Shown here piece after piece: positions 33,927 to 47,328 of a DNA stretch of 64,000 bases. Where the stretch lies: positions 144,872-208,871 of the forward strand of contig NTMA01000072.1 in NCBI GenBank assembly GCA_002917075.1. The letters are read 5' to 3'. The stretch comes from Hawksworthiomyces lignivorus. Its lineage: Eukaryota > Ascomycota > Sordariomycetes > Ophiostomatales > Ophiostomataceae. The notes beneath the pieces were generated by a model, which was not told the DNA's origin, ran no database searches, and saw only the letters and a program-made list of their open reading frames with translations. The translations under genes and the position numbers were made by a program. Every line of letters begins with the position of its first letter. Positions within the stretch are counted from its first letter, which is position 1.

Positions 33927-35840
33927 TCTACCTCCCTTGAGGAATATATCTCTGTACCTTGCCGGGTGCGTCCTCAGACCAAGAAAAATGAGACGTGAAG
34001 ACAAGAAAGGCAGAGAGAGAAGAACACTGTTTGTATTGGTGCCGACAAGACCCTAGTGGAAGACGCCTAGAATTGGTGAAACCGCAAGGAAGGGGTGAAA
34101 ACAGACAAAGGCAGCGAAGACAGCGATCGCTGAATGAAAAGGCCTGGCTTTTAGTTGAAGTTTTAAAAAGAAAAAGAAAAAAATTGGCAACGTCTGTATC
34201 GTCGTGTCGTTTTGGCCTCTTTCCTTCCTCCTTCCTCCTTTCGTTCTCCTTTGGCTCCTATTTTCTTTTCTTTTGTGTATTTCTGCCCAAGTTCGCTTCT
34301 TGTTCATCAGCCGACAAGCAAACTACGGTGAGGGCAACTTGGTGGACTTGGTGGATAGATAACCGACTAGGACCAATGTGATCTTCATCAAAGGAAAGAC
34401 GAGGTGCATGGCTCGGATTCAGTTGTCCTGCCTCCAAGAGATTTATTTGCTGGAACTGCGATGTGAAGATACTCGACCAAGAAACCCACAGAAGAGATGA
34501 TGGGGGAACCACCAATGCATGAGAAATAGAAGGCTCCTGTAGTCGCAGCAGCGTTGGGTGTGGGTAGACAGAGTGTTGATTTTTTTTTATTCCGTCGGCA
34601 CGCCCCAAAAAGAGAGAAGTGCAAATGCAGGCCCGGAAGTTGTCACCTTTGCAGAAGGGGAGTGGAGTGAGGGAAAGAAGGAGGGGATAGCGAGATGGGA
34701 AAAGAAGAAAGGAGGAGTTGAGCGAAGATTGGTAGCCGTAGACGCTGGCCCCTATTCCTCCCTATGGGACAGGAAAGACTTGGTTTTTTCTGTTATCGAT
34801 GTCCGTCAAAAGAAGCCACAACTTTTTTCAATATCACCCTCTTCGATATATGTTTGTTGTATCTATTCTTTTCTTTCTTGTCGCTGGCGTCCCATTGAGT
34901 TGGTTGCCCTAGCTCATTCGTCTCACCACACCAATAAAAGCCGACTTTTGATTGTGTCTCTGGGGTATGGGTAGCTATCTGGAAGAAAAGAAAAGAAAAA
35001 AGAAAGAAAGAAAGAAAGCCTCAGGGTATAATTGAAAAGTAAAACCCGGGGCAGAGCAGGCTGCTGCTGTCGGCAGTGCTTGAGACGGCCTCGGCGGCGG
35101 CGGTGGCAGAAGAGGCGGGAATTGATATCGACCGAAGAGAGATATCTAGCCTATCACCACTGGAAGACGGCCGGCTCTGGTAATAGAACGTTCGATTTAC
35201 ATGCGGCCGTAAATCCCAAGCACTAATATGGATTGGAGAAAAAGTAGAAACAGAGTGCGGGAGGTACAGGAACCCAAATGAGAAGCACTCTCTCTATATC
35301 GATGAAAGGAAAAGGAAGACGAGATGCACGTTATATGTCTTATGTGAAGGTGCGAAGAAAAAATCCGTAAGGACCGGATCAACAAGGGATACGATTTGTA
35401 GATGTATGCTCGGGGGGTGAGAAAAGAACAATGGGAGAAGACATATCAGAGCAGACGGGGTTGGGGGGAGTGTAAGTGCGCTAAAGGGGGGGGGGGGGGG
35501 GGGGGGTGAACTGTGATGGTGTATAGTAGACAGTCTTGACAAGGGCAAGATGAGGTAGCAGCAAAGGCCTTGTCAGAGTTTGTGTGGTTCTTATTACTAT
35601 GCTGAAAAAAATGTTAAGAAAAAAAAGAAAAAAAAAAAAAAGAAACGGGCAAGATGAGAGGGAAGATGGAAAACGGCGGCCTGGTTGTAGACTAGGGGTA
35701 GTTGGGATGGAAGGGAGGGGGTATACAGTACAGACACTCGTTGACGGGGGGTGAAGAGGGGAGAGGGTGATCGAGGCCAGTTTGGGAGTTTAATGTAATA
35801 GTGTGAGTAGCAATCAACCCGAATCAAACCATCTGCTATT
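33927..35840 (-). other. Likely leader and promoter of the CENP-B-type gene
   Basis: Purine-rich on plus, so pyrimidine-rich on the coding strand of the downstream minus gene, as in other leaders of this window. Contains a GAAA microsatellite (about 34980-35018), a 21-G run and an A-rich run at 35618-35641. No supported gene. Confidence 0.5.
35486..35506 (+). repeat. 21-nt poly-G tract
   Basis: An uninterrupted G run within purine-rich DNA upstream of the CENP-B-type gene; can form G-quadruplexes and is prone to sequencing length error. Confidence 0.85.
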
Positions 35841-36593
35841 ATACTTCCACAGTTTACTGAAGCGCAGAGAAGTACTTTGTAGCCTAGGTCGGCCGGTCTT
35901 CACCTTGCTGCCCTCACTCTCCTCGTTCTTTCTTACATCGGCTCTTCTATATTTTGTTTACAACCCTTTACCCATTTCTCGACACCCTGTCGGCAGCAGG
36001 CAAGAAATAATGCAGCCCTATTGTAGGACGAAATATGGCGGTGAAAAGAAGGCCCAGAAGAGCCTTGGAAGCTTCGTTCTCGGGCTGCACATCTAACACA
36101 TGCACGAACTCCCTATTGGGTGCAAGCGCACCATTCTTTCAGCAGAAAAGGGCACGAGACCGAGAAGCGGGATGGATTGATGATACAGGAGAGTTCAGCG
36201 TCCAGACGAGCTTATAGAAGCAAAAGTAAAGCGACCTTTCAAGCCCCAAAAGAAAAAGTTGGCACAGCTAATTTAGAGACAAGGTTGCCTGACGAATGTG
36301 CGCCTCCTGTTGAATGGCTACCAGGTCAGTCCCTTGGCTGTATATTTCCCGTCTCTTGACAACCAAACATATGGCTCTCAGCGGTTCTCGAGTGCTTTAC
36401 GGGGAGTATCCCCATAAAGATAATTCTCTCAAAACAATCTATCGATAGTGGGTTTTATCATGATGAAGCGGACAGACTCGGTCATATGTTAGCTACGAAT
36501 CATAGCTCGTAGAAGTCAACTCGAGAGCAGCAGAGGACCTTTGGGGTCCGTCTGGCTCTTTGCTTTCCGAACCCGGCTAGTGGACCGTCCTCG

Positions 36594-36604
36594 TACTCCG
36601 TACT
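36594..36604. repeat. GTACTCCGTAC dispersed motif (representative copy)
   Basis: An 11-bp motif found also at 40405-40415, 44041-44051 and 55025-55035, as TACGGAGTAC at 53522-53531 and 59067-59076, and nearly at 40423-40432. All copies are intergenic. Confidence 0.8.
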
Positions 36605-39600
36605 TCCTGGACAAGGGTATTTGAGAAAGAGGTGTGGTTGCTAGACTAGAGGTGGGTCTTGAGTCTGTGTGTGGTGGTAGACAGTCCCTTGTCTACTAAG
36701 CTATATTTTATTGTCATAAAATTTATTGTTATTTGAGATTTTCTTTTTGGAGTAATCCGCCGTTTGGGCTGACTGTAAGGAGTTTGGTGCTATCAGACAT
36801 GGCATGCCCAAAGTACGACGTATTGAAAGAGGGAGGAACGAAATGGGTTCGCTCAATCAAGAACCTAGCGACAGAACCATAGACGGTCATCAACACTGGC
36901 ACGGACTTGATGAGCCGATAGATCCTCGTTCAAGCATCTCTTTGGCTAGATGCGCAGCAGTTGAAAAGAGCGGCGGGAGCTAGAGAGCTCCAGTCAACCT
37001 CGCAGACTTTCCCAGCGCCTGCTCCTACTGCATTTCTAATTTAAATATGTTGCCACGGCGAGCACTTTCCACTCACCTGCTTTTTTTTTTTTTGCTCTTG
37101 GGCAATTGGTGTTCACTGAACTATCATGCACTTCCTAAAAAGCCATCTAGCGGAGAAAACGCTGGCAGTTCATCATGGTGTGTTTGGCAGGGAACAAATG
37201 GGGCATAGAACGGAGATGGCACCAAAGGGGAAAAAAAAAATGCTCCCTCACCTCGTTGAAATTTTCTGATAAAATTTTGGCGGGAGGTTTGGTCGTTTCT
37301 TGCTGGATAAAGTCGCATTTCCGTGCGACTGCCTCAACCGGGGTTGGTGGTCAGTTGCGGGCTAAGCTGACAAGGATGGTAGTAAACCTAGATGGAGATC
37401 ATGCAAAGGCTGAGGAGCCGAAATTCCTTTTGTGTCCCTTTTGCTCCTGAACCTTCAGAGACCAGGAAAAGAATACGATAGGGATCGCTCTCTCGCTTCG
37501 ACACAGCAGGAAAACAAAACAAAAGAAGAAGAGGCCAAAAGACAAAAAGGAAAGCCGGCTGAAAAGGGCGAGCCGCAAAACGAGATAAGAATGGAGAACC
37601 TGGGGTCGCTATTAAGTGACTGGCTAAAAGTTTCAAATGCCCCCTCGTTGCAATGCCAAATGACGATGGTACTGGCACTCGTCGTTCACGCATCTGATGC
37701 CCACTAAAAAATTCTTAGAAACGTGTGAGAAAATCTTTAAATTAATGCCAAAAACTAGTATCGATGCAGCTCTTATAATGGGAGAAATACAGAGAGCATG
37801 AGCCGTGACAGAGAGTGTATTTCTGTCATCATCCAAGTCAGAGGCCGCGAATTCTCGTGCTTGTGGGATCTTGGTCAAAGCTCGACAGAGCTATGGTTAT
37901 CCTCTCAGATTAGAGCGCTTGCGAGTGGTCCTCAATCTTTAGTGCTCCATCTTCATGAGTCTACTTTTGCGAGATGTGCTTCTCTATCAACAGTAGAAGA
38001 AAACAAAAGGGAACGCCGTAAACGGAGGGCAGATCTTGGCTAACAAGTAAAGAAACGAACAAGGGGGTTCTTTTCTCTCAAAGTGTGCGACCCGGTGTAA
38101 TTCTCCGCGGCGACAGAGTTATTGCAGCAGGGGCAAACGCTAGGTTAAAGGAACGGGCCTCCCCTCTGGCACTCACAGAGGTGGATGACCCGTTTGGTGG
38201 CATGGTCACGCTGGTGCAGCCATGTATTCCCGCTGACCCACGAGCCAAAAGGCGATCAGTGGGGAGGCTATCGATAAATGCGGATTGCATGTTGTGAGAT
38301 ATGCGTGTACGACTTGTACGTACTCAGAGCGTGAAGCAGCCTTCGAGGCCAGGAAAAAAAAAGAAAAAGGAGCAGAAACAGAAAAAAGGAATATAATACT
38401 GCACACCTGGCGATGGACTACGCAATCAGTCAGCAGGAACAAGGATCAGTTGAATGCCTCGGTCCTGACCGACACACCAAATGGCGTACACACTCGTCAC
38501 TAAGTACGGTGTAATTAAGGCCATTTAACCCGTTAAAAGCCAAGAAAAAGAAAATCGAAACGACCAAGAAACGCACCAATCCAGGCAAGAAGAAATGACT
38601 GAGAGGCCATTGAAAAGAATATCTCCAGCCAACAGCAAGCCACCAACGGTGCTGGGCGCTGTCATTGGACTTCATTTCCGAACTGAACACGAACTTGCTC
38701 GACCACTGATTGGGTAAGAAGCAGGCATTTAGCAAGGGCACAATTGAGAAAACGTGAGATACGATACAGATTACTCTTGTGTTAGTGGATTAGTAGGAAA
38801 ACTAGGTGCGCTTCCTCGGCGGTCTTCTGCCGCTCTTCTTGTGTCGAAGTCGGTCATAAGCTGGATACATTTGACCGAGAATCACCTCAACAGCCATCTG
38901 ACCAGGGTGTTGAGGACACAGAAATCCTGGAGGCATAGGTTTCCAGTTAGCGTTAGATGGTGATGGAGAGGCACAAAAACACCTCCATGAGGGGTGTAGA
39001 ACGCCGACCTTCCACAAACTGATAAATGAATGAAAATGATGAGATTGGCGAGGTTTTAAGAGTGACAGTTCTATGCATCATCGCTCTTGGTAATTTTGAG
39101 GAACCGATGTTTCTGCGAATGAGCGCATACTGTTAGAAACATTGGTTTGATACCTTGGATCACAGGCGTCCGTAAGAACTTCCAAGAGATCCTGTTTGTC
39201 AATACTTGTGAGAATGCAAAATACCGTCCTAGGTCAAAACTATGAATGAGTGGTGGAGATGGGAGTGGCCTTCGTTTCTATACGCTGATAGAACAAGCGT
39301 ATGATGCACGATGGATGAATTGATTCGCAGGCTTCTGCACGACTTGCAGGCTTCTCCCTCCCTGCTACGGTCTTCCCCTCATTCTTTAAGTGTGTGTGCT
39401 CGTTTGCGTCAGAAAGGGTTGTGCATCGAATGATGAGCAGCAAACGCGATCTTGCAGTTTGGCACCCTGCGTAAAGCATGACCACACACAAACCAAGGTG
39501 GATGAAAGCAGGGCCAGAAGCCGTGACCAGGATCAGGATCAGGGTAGCCAGAAGAGCTGAGAGAGACACAGATGGTCCGGAGACGTGAGAGCGGAAGGGC

Positions 39601-42600
39601 CAGTAGATGGCCCCAGCCAACCAAGCCATGCGAGCTGTTGAGTGGATGGGGTTACGCCGGCTTTTGGAGGGTGGATGAAGCTGAGGATTTCGAATTATCT
39701 GAAGCGAATCCTTTAAACGTTTTCTTCCTATTTGTTCTCGGCGTGCTCTGCTCTGCCGCGCCGGCCGCGACAAACAAAGAAAGAGCCGACCTTGATCTCA
39801 CAAAGCTGAGAGATGCTAATTGCAACAGGCTGCGATAACGGCAGGTACCAAAGCCAGGAGCACCACCACCAGCAAGCAATGATAGATTAATGTGGAGGGC
39901 CTGGCCACAGTTCACCAACAGAGGGCGATCCTTCCTGCACCACTGAGAATAGAGAAGAAGAAATTAAGGGTTGACAGCCATGGATAGCGCTGTTTGTACT
40001 TACCAGAAAGCAGTAACGAAATCTCGGAAGCGATGTTTTGTCAAATCCTTCATGTCTTCGTTTCCTTGTCCTGGCCTTCCCCACGCAGATTTGCAACGTC
40101 GTAGCCCATGTGGGATGGTGGTGTCTCGACAAGCAGACCGTCGAATCGGAGAGTCCGTGTTGACACAATCAGAGACGGAGAAAGACGGGGAAAGGGGGGG
40201 GGGAAGAAGACTCAAAGCTTTTTGGGAGGCATTTGAGAAAGGGCCAGAGAAGATTAGAAGAAAAGAAGACACTAATCTCAGAAGGAAAAGAGGAACAAAA
40301 AAAAGGAAAAAAAGAAAAAAAGAAGCAGAAGCACAAAAGGTACTCGGAAGTCATCGTGAAAAGCGTATGCCCATGCTGTCCGGTTTTCTGGACGAAGATG
40401 CGATGTACTCCGTACATGCTCCGTACTCCGTCCGTCGTACTTTGTCAACAGCCTGCATGAAGCAAGGACAGGGGTTGAGAACCGGGGACCAGGGCATATT
40501 GCGTCTGTGCTGAGGCATAAAATGAAGCCTTTTTATTTCTAAGGAGGAAAGGGAGGAAACCCCTTCTAAGATTGAAATTGGAAAGACTGGGACATACGAG
40601 AACGTACTGCGAGTAGGGACACACGTGTGGTATGTAAGGGCTTAGATACACAGTAGTAATGTGTAGCAGTACGGGGTAGATTCCACCTGTTCGCTAGGAA
40701 ATGCCCAGAAGGGATATGTCAATTGACAGGGTAGTGGAAGGGGAATGAACGGGGGCGAAGGGCAAGTATACGTTGGAGATCACCGTTCCTTCCACTTTGT
40801 GGGCACTAATACAATAGTGTCCGCAGTGGAAGTGCCCGTGGTCGCGCTTTCCTCCCTCTGTCAAAATAACGAACTTAACTCCGCGCGCTAGTAACTGCGG
40901 AAGGCACGAGTGCAGCTGCGTCTGCTGCAGAAGCTTTCCGCTTTCTGTCACCAAGATTTGTGTGTACATCGTATGGTGCGGGATCCGCAAGGGCTCCCGC
41001 TGATCTAAGGAAGGAAGGACCGGTCAGCAGCAAACTAGGGCCTCCTTCCCTATTCAATAGCATCGTAAGTAATAAATCCTCCGTTATTTGTAGCAGCAGC
41101 GTCGTACTATTATTACATGAACCCCCACTCAAGAGATAAAACAATAATGGAAAAAGTCCGGCATTGAACTCGAGCATCATTCTTTTGATCTACAAACGAA
41201 CGGCCCCAGAGACAATCACAGATATTATCACAGCGCTGAGAGGGAGAACACGCAGAAGTGCAAAATCACTGGACCGCAGGAAACAGCAACATGCCGTGTC
41301 CATCCCAAACGCCAGGTTCCAGAGTCCAGGATTGAGGCTCGCGCTCGTGCCCAGCGAGTCCCAGAAATCTGCAAATCCAGGAACCCGAAGACAAAGATGG
41401 GCGAAAGAAAGCAGACAGAAAGGAGTCTGCACGGTGCAATTGCACCCTTTCCGGCATTTGGATTATGCTGCAGCCGTGCAAGAGGTTGCATTTGCTGTAC
41501 TTCTGTGGAGTGGCAGAAAGAGAGCTGGGAAGACGCGAGATGGAGGTCGAGGGTACGAAGTAAAGAGAGAAGCATTCGTATTGTGCGAGACGCGAACTAG
41601 TCCGACAAGAAGGGTCAAAGAAAGAAAGAAAAAGGGTGTGGAAGACTGGGGGGGCATTGCCTGAACACGCACATGCCATGCGGAAGTGCAGGACTACGAT
41701 GCATTTCCAGTGCGACGGATGTACATACTGCGAACATAGTAAATGCGCATATGCGTATGTTCTCTCGTACAGCATTCCCTCCGCAGCACATCGGTACGGA
41801 GTCTTCTGTCAGCAGTGGCTCCGCATTCCACTGTGTCTTGTTCCTTTGGGGAATAGTGGACAATTGCTAAGGTGGTGCGCCTGCAGGACCAGGGATCCCA
41901 AAGAAGGTATGGGCGGTAAAAGGCGCCTTATGAAAGGTCAAAAGGACACAACATGGGGCATCCACTGAGGAAAATTGTGCATACACAAAGGCACGTACAA
42001 AAAAGAAAAGAGAAACAATGCGAAAGACAAGAAACCAACGGTCAATGAAATTGTGCAGCAGGCCACAAATCTGCGGAGAATTATTCGCCAATGCCGCGAT
42101 ACAATGAGCCCTGCCGACCGTTGAATATCGGTTGCCATTTTCCCTCACGAACAGGGAGCTGGCAGGATTTTGGGCGTACATACATACATACACTCACAGA
42201 CAGACGAGTTCCTGAAGCATCGCAAAAAGAGCAACATCTCGCGCTCCATCGACAATCTCATAGCTGAACCAGGGGTCCCCCATGCTCGCCGGCTGGCTCC
42301 GTGCGCTGCCTGCAGCGACAGTCTTTCTCGTATGAAGTAATTCTCCGTGCTCGTATCTTTACATTTATTGTATGAAAAATAAAAAAAATATCACCCAGAA
42401 TGCAGACGGGGACCTAGAACAGGAGAAGGAACATGGAGAAAGAAACATTGAGAGTGGAGAGGGATGAGGCGGAGAGGGCCAAAAAAAAAAAATGCACTAT
42501 TAAGCGCTGGCTGTGGCCCCTTATTCCCTGTGTGCCGACATCCCATCCGCATCCCACGTTAGTCTACATTTTAGCTCTTGAGAAGGGTGCGTGTAGACTC

Positions 42601-43220
42601 CGCAGTGAGAAATTGGGACGAAAGGAGAGGGAAACGACCGGCAGGGGAAGAGGCCAGGAACAGGAGAGCAAAGCAAGAGTCGAGAGAAGAAAGGGGGTGT
42701 GCGTTAAGATGAAGAGGAAAAAACAAGCCAGGGGAACGGGCAAGAAGAAAGAAACGAAATGCGGGCTGATGGGCTGGCCGCAGGTTGGGCCGCACCGACT
42801 TTGCCTTTTCGATTTGCACCCACCCCCGGCTATGCAAGTTCACCTTTTACTTGCTTCTCTTTGAACCTGTCTCTTTTATTTCCCACAAGGCTTAAGCCGT
42901 GTGGGGTCCAGAGCAAAAACTATCTCTTTACAAGAGACCGCCATTTCGAAAAAGAAAGGAAACACGCTGGTTGCTTTGCCTGGTTGAGAAGCGAAGGAAA
43001 AGGGAAACAGAGTTGAGGGACGCACCGCGCATAAGTGTGATGACACCAAGGGGGGGAGGACTTGTCAGGGCATGCGAGGCATGCAAATCTCAACTATAGA
43101 GTTCAGAACTCGACCTGCTTGGTCATGTCATTTTCTCTCTAGACCTTTTTGTTCGCATGAGCGCAAGAGACAACCTTGGGCAGCATCCTCCCTCTTTCAA
43201 GTACCGTCTCATCCACCACA

Positions 43221-43244
43221 CGCCACGCCACGCCACGCCACGCC
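43221..43244 (+). repeat. CGCCA pentamer tandem repeat
   Basis: Four full CGCCA units and a partial fifth in tandem within the gene-poor region. Confidence 0.85.
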
Positions 43245-43675
43245 TGTCCTACAGCCTTGCCATAATTATACAACTGGTGGTCTGAGTTACAATGCCTTAT
43301 CTTTTTGATGGGTTTCGTTTTACGCATTCCTTTTACGGGTACGACGTTTCTCTCTTCTTTATGCCCGTTTACCTTCTACAACGATTTTTTTTTTCTCACT
43401 TGTCATATTTTAGCTACCCCTGGTTCTCCCTCCACACACCTTTATAAAGCATTCCCCCGACGACCCTCGCTGTCTTTTTACAACAGAGGACGGAGTTTTC
43501 ACTCCAGCGAAACAGCGCTTTGAACCATTTCAGATCAATACCCTTTTCTGACCAACTCCATCTAAAAAAAGACAGGAACAAGAAGAGCTTACGATATCAA
43601 AACATTCGCTTCCGCAAGATGCGGCTATTATCTCAGAAACATGAAGGGGCGGCAGGGGTACCGCCTCCTCGATGG

Positions 43676-43681
43676 CAAAAA

Positions 43682-43713
<32 letters not shown>
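43676..43713 (+). repeat. AAAAAT-type tandem repeat
   Basis: A run of A-tracts separated by single T bases, with a 5-6 bp unit. Confidence 0.8.
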
Positions 43714-44607
43714 CAATGGTGAAATAATCTTGCCGCCGTCTTCGGAATCGCGAATTATACCCCTTTCAGAGGGGAGCGAAAGTTGCGATCGCCGTTGTTG
43801 CCAGGCGGCTCCATGCATCTTCCCTTGACATGCTACTGGTTCTCTTTGGTGATGCGCGCTGTTCTCCTGCGCCAAAATTGCATTGTGGACCGTAGATTAC
43901 CGCCTGCAATCGGGTTGCTCAAAGAAGCAGATAGCAAAGAGCCGATGCAGGTACACGATTGCTTTCGCTAGGCAGTTTCCGCACTTGTGCCATGTTTTTT
44001 TGTCGTTGTCTCCCTAGCCTACCCCGGTAATTGTCCTGTTGTACTCCGTACTATACATTGAAAGTAGTTGCTATCCTTTCCCTTTTGGATGGAAAGCCAC
44101 AAACATTGTCTTGGCTCCTCCGCCCCCCTTTTCTGGGTCTGCCTCACTGCGGTCACCGTCGAGGTATGATTGATTCATGGGTCCAGAGAAGAGCGAGAAT
44201 GACGAGAGTCATCTCCCATTAGGAAGACGCCAAACGCGTCTTCACTAGTGAGAAGGATCAGCTAGTAGAAAAATGGCAGGAGGGAAAGGCCAATCCGGAA
44301 CCCCAATGAAGCTCTCTCGTCTTGCTCTGCCCTGCTCCGGGGTTCCCGTTAGAATCAGAGCCAACAAGCAGCAGAGTGCTTACTGCTTCATCTCAGTAGA
44401 TCCTATGGGGCTGCGAAGGGCAATGATTGTGTGCCACGCCCTCTGGTACATATCTCTAATGTTAACTTGAGTGCAAATCCTATCTGGATCTTTGAGTCGT
44501 CCTCTTTTGTCTTCTTCTAGCTGCTGCCTTTGCCTCCCCAGGCGCAGGAACGGACAGTCGGTGAACTGTCCATCGTCTAGGTAGTAATAATGCAGCTGCA
44601 GGATATC

Positions 44608-46087
44608 TCATCGCTTGATGATCGTCACTGTTCATGCGATATGTGTTAGTTCAGAACAACTAGGACGGAAACAAAGAAAAAAAAAACTCGAGTGCACCAA
44701 TGAGCACTAGCAAACGCACCAATATCTTCGTCGGCTAGCTCGTGGGCGAGTCCAACGCGCTGCGGCTGATGCTTGACCGACTTGCCATATACAATGGCCG
44801 TCTTGAACTGCTCCAAGATGCTCCTATGGATGGCATTGCACTGGAATTATGTTAGAGAAGAGGACGAGGGAAAAAAAAAAAAAAAAAAAAGCTTGCAGGT
44901 ACATAGTCACTGGAAAGACAGAGGAGAAGTGCGAGAGGGAGGAGGGGAACGTACAAAGTCTTCTATGGTGCACTTGCTAGCACGCAGCACAACGGGCGCC
45001 GAGTAATCCGGCAGCCGTCCCTTGGGCTTGGTGTAGACACGCACCAGGTTGAGCTTCTCCCACATGGCCTCCATCAGTTCGTCGACGTTCCAGCCGTGCT
45101 CGGAGCTGATGGGCACGGCGTTCGGAATGCGGTACAGAAGATCCAGCTCCTCGATCGTGATCGCATCGATCTTGTTGAGCACGTAGATGACGGGGATGTA
45201 GCTGCGGCTGCGGGCCTCCAGAATGTCGATCAGGTCGTCAATGGTGGCGTCGCAGCGGATGGCAATGTCTGCCGAGTTGATGCGGTATTCGCTCATGACG
45301 GCGCGGATCTCGTCGTGGTCGATGTGCGTCAGCGGCACCGTGCTTGTGATGTTGAGCCCGCCCTTGTCCTTCTTCCGGAAGGTGATGTTGGGTGGGCTCT
45401 TGTTGATGCGGATGCCGAATCCCTCCAGCTCGTTCTCGATCACGCGCTTGTCTGTCAGCGGCTTATTGACGTCCAGTACGATGAAGATCAGATGGCACGT
45501 CTTGGCCACGGCGATGACCTGCCGGCCACGGCCGCGGCCGTCCTTGGCGCCTTCGATGATACCAGGCAGGTCGATCATCTGCAGCGGTGCGCCGTTGTAC
45601 ATGACCTGGCCCGGCACACTGGTCAGCGTGGTGAACTCGTAGGCGGCAGCTTCCGAGTGCTGGCCAGTCAGGCGGCTCATGAGCGTACTCTTGCCGACAG
45701 ACGGAAAACCGATGAACCCGACACTGGCGACGCCCGTGCGAGCAACGTCGAAGCCGGCGCCGCCGCCACCGCCGCCGCTGGAAGATGGAGTCAGCAGCTC
45801 ACGCTTGAGCTTGGCGAGCTTGGCCTTGAGCTGGCCAATGTGGTACGAGGTGGCCTTGTTCTTTTGGGTCCGAGCCATCTGGAAAATCAGAAAAGTTAGA
45901 AGTCGGGGTCAAGCAAGATTCGTTCTGGCTAGATGCAAATTTGTTCAAGTACCTCGGACTCAATCTCCTTGATCTATGATAGAAAGAGAAATGTTAGCAA
46001 AACTGCGCCTGTAGATCCCTTGTAATTTAAAGCACAGGGCCGGGCTTGATGAGAGCAAACACAGACCTTTTCCACAGTAGTCGACAT
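44608..46087 (-). CDS. rbg1: DRG1/Rbg1 translation-associated GTPase
   Basis: Cytosolic OBG/DRG-family GTPase that binds translating ribosomes with a Dfrp partner. Minus-strand exons are 46087-46067, 45973-45953, 45878-44955, 44840-44720 and 44627-44608; 368 residues, as in human DRG1 (367). The first two exons encode seven residues each and read [24 protein letters not shown]. Visible motifs are the P-loop GFPSVGKS, switch [18 protein letters not shown], the NKID specificity motif and a C-terminal TGS domain ([32 protein letters not shown]). The end reads DEDIVTIIKR. All four introns (93, 74, 114, 92 bp) keep phase. A glycine run ([11 protein letters not shown]) near residue 50 is a local insertion. 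Confidence 0.96.
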
Positions 46088-47328
46088 GATGGCGGCTTGT
46101 CGTTCGCGGGATACGCGGGCTCTTAATCAGGACTCGATGCAGAAGAAATTTCGGAAAATGGACAAAATAAGGTACGAGAATATAAGAAATGGCACTCTTG
46201 TCCACAAACAGGCGGGCTTGCGAGCTGTGATGTTAAAGAAGCAAAGTTATCTAGAAGAGAAAATCAAATGAATTTAGAACGTTTGTGATTGTTGCCGAAA
46301 CGTCACTGCAAAAGATTTCGGCGGGGCAAAAAAAATATTCGTGGGGAAATGCTGTGAGAGGCGATTTTTCTGCCCTCCAAAAAGAAAAAGTGCACTTTAA
46401 TACACGGCGCCCAAGCTTGAACAGCCGGCCCCACTTATTTCGAACGAGTGCCCAGGCCAAACACGACAATATCAAAGATGCACCAGTTCAGATGTTTTTG
46501 CACCAGGCAATGTATATTACCGGCTCGCAAAGATGGTCACAATCCCCCCTTTCGTTTGATTCCTGGGCCTCCTTTCAACGGCGAATTCTCAGTTACGAAC
46601 CGAATGGCGCACAATTTGACGGCGAGAAGCGGATTACCAACATAAACAGAATATCACGAAGAGAACCAAGAGGGAAACATAAAACATGGGTATTTCATTT
46701 AAGCTAACATAAAGAAAGTTTGCTCGTCTTTCCAGCTTAGACGGAAATTTTCCTGAAAGGATTGTACGTCCTTGTTGCGCCGTACGTGTACGTACACATA
46801 CGCGCTTGTGAGTATATATATATATATATAGTGATAACAGAAATATGAGGGCTCGCCAAGCCCACCACTGACCAGAAAGAAGGAAGCCCAAGAACGCTTA
46901 GCTGTATCCTAAACTGACGTACCGTACCCGATCCGAAATGTTTGAAGTGGAGCACATAAGCACAAGAAGGATCCAAAACGCCAGCATAACAGTGTCGTTT
47001 AGGAAACTCGAGGGAGCGCATTCCCTTTCCCTATTTGAAGATTTCCCAATGTGTCCGAAAATGCGACTGGGTTGGAGAATAGTGTACATGAGAAGTTGCC
47101 GCGCATGATAAGAAAAGGTTGCCTGAATTTTCCGGTTCCGTTCTTCTCTTGGCCATCGTATTGTTTTTTGGGTTATATTTATGGAAGGGTCTGCTAATAT
47201 GCCAGGAAATGACGAGAAAGGCGGTAAACTGCGATGTTGTATCGTGAAATCGAGAGATGGGGGTATAGCTGCTAATACAGAGGATCTCTTCCTGAACGCC
47301 GAAGTTGGGGGGATTTGGGCCAAGAAAA
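46088..47328. other. Intergenic: rbg1 promoter and hos4-like 3' region
   Basis: About 1.2 kb. A TA dinucleotide run (about 46813-46831) and a GTAC-rich block (46783-46800). No gene supported. Confidence 0.6.

Larger units (their letters stand above)
35841..44607. other. Gene-poor region, about 8.8 kb
   Basis: No frame shows a family, good splice signals or a coherent codon pattern. The longest are 39240-39773 (minus, hydrophobic, no ATG at its start) and 41266-41775 (minus, Cys-rich). Purine-rich blocks occur at 40190-40335, 41560-41645 and 42430-42760. Several TACTCCGTA motifs occur (36594, 40405, 40423, 44041), plus a 7-bp hairpin GTAGACA/TGTCTAC at 36677-36696, a CGCCA tandem repeat and an AAAAAT repeat. 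It may hold long regulatory DNA or non-coding transcripts. Confidence 0.55.

Noticed and set aside
34558..34974. 138-codon plus-strand frame upstream of the CENP-B-type gene
   Set aside because: Lies in purine-rich leader-like DNA, has no family, and other frames of similar size overlap it.
39240..39773. 177-codon minus-strand frame with a hydrophobic stretch
   Set aside because: No ATG at its start, no recognisable family or splice sites, typical random frame in intergenic DNA.
41266..41775. Cys-rich 169-codon minus-strand frame, considered as a small secreted protein
   Set aside because: No signal peptide at the start, several overlapping frames of equal length on both strands, no codon pattern.
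42433..42864. 143-codon plus-strand frame rich in Lys/Arg/Glu
   Set aside because: Composition follows a purine-rich DNA block; no family and no splice or promoter context.
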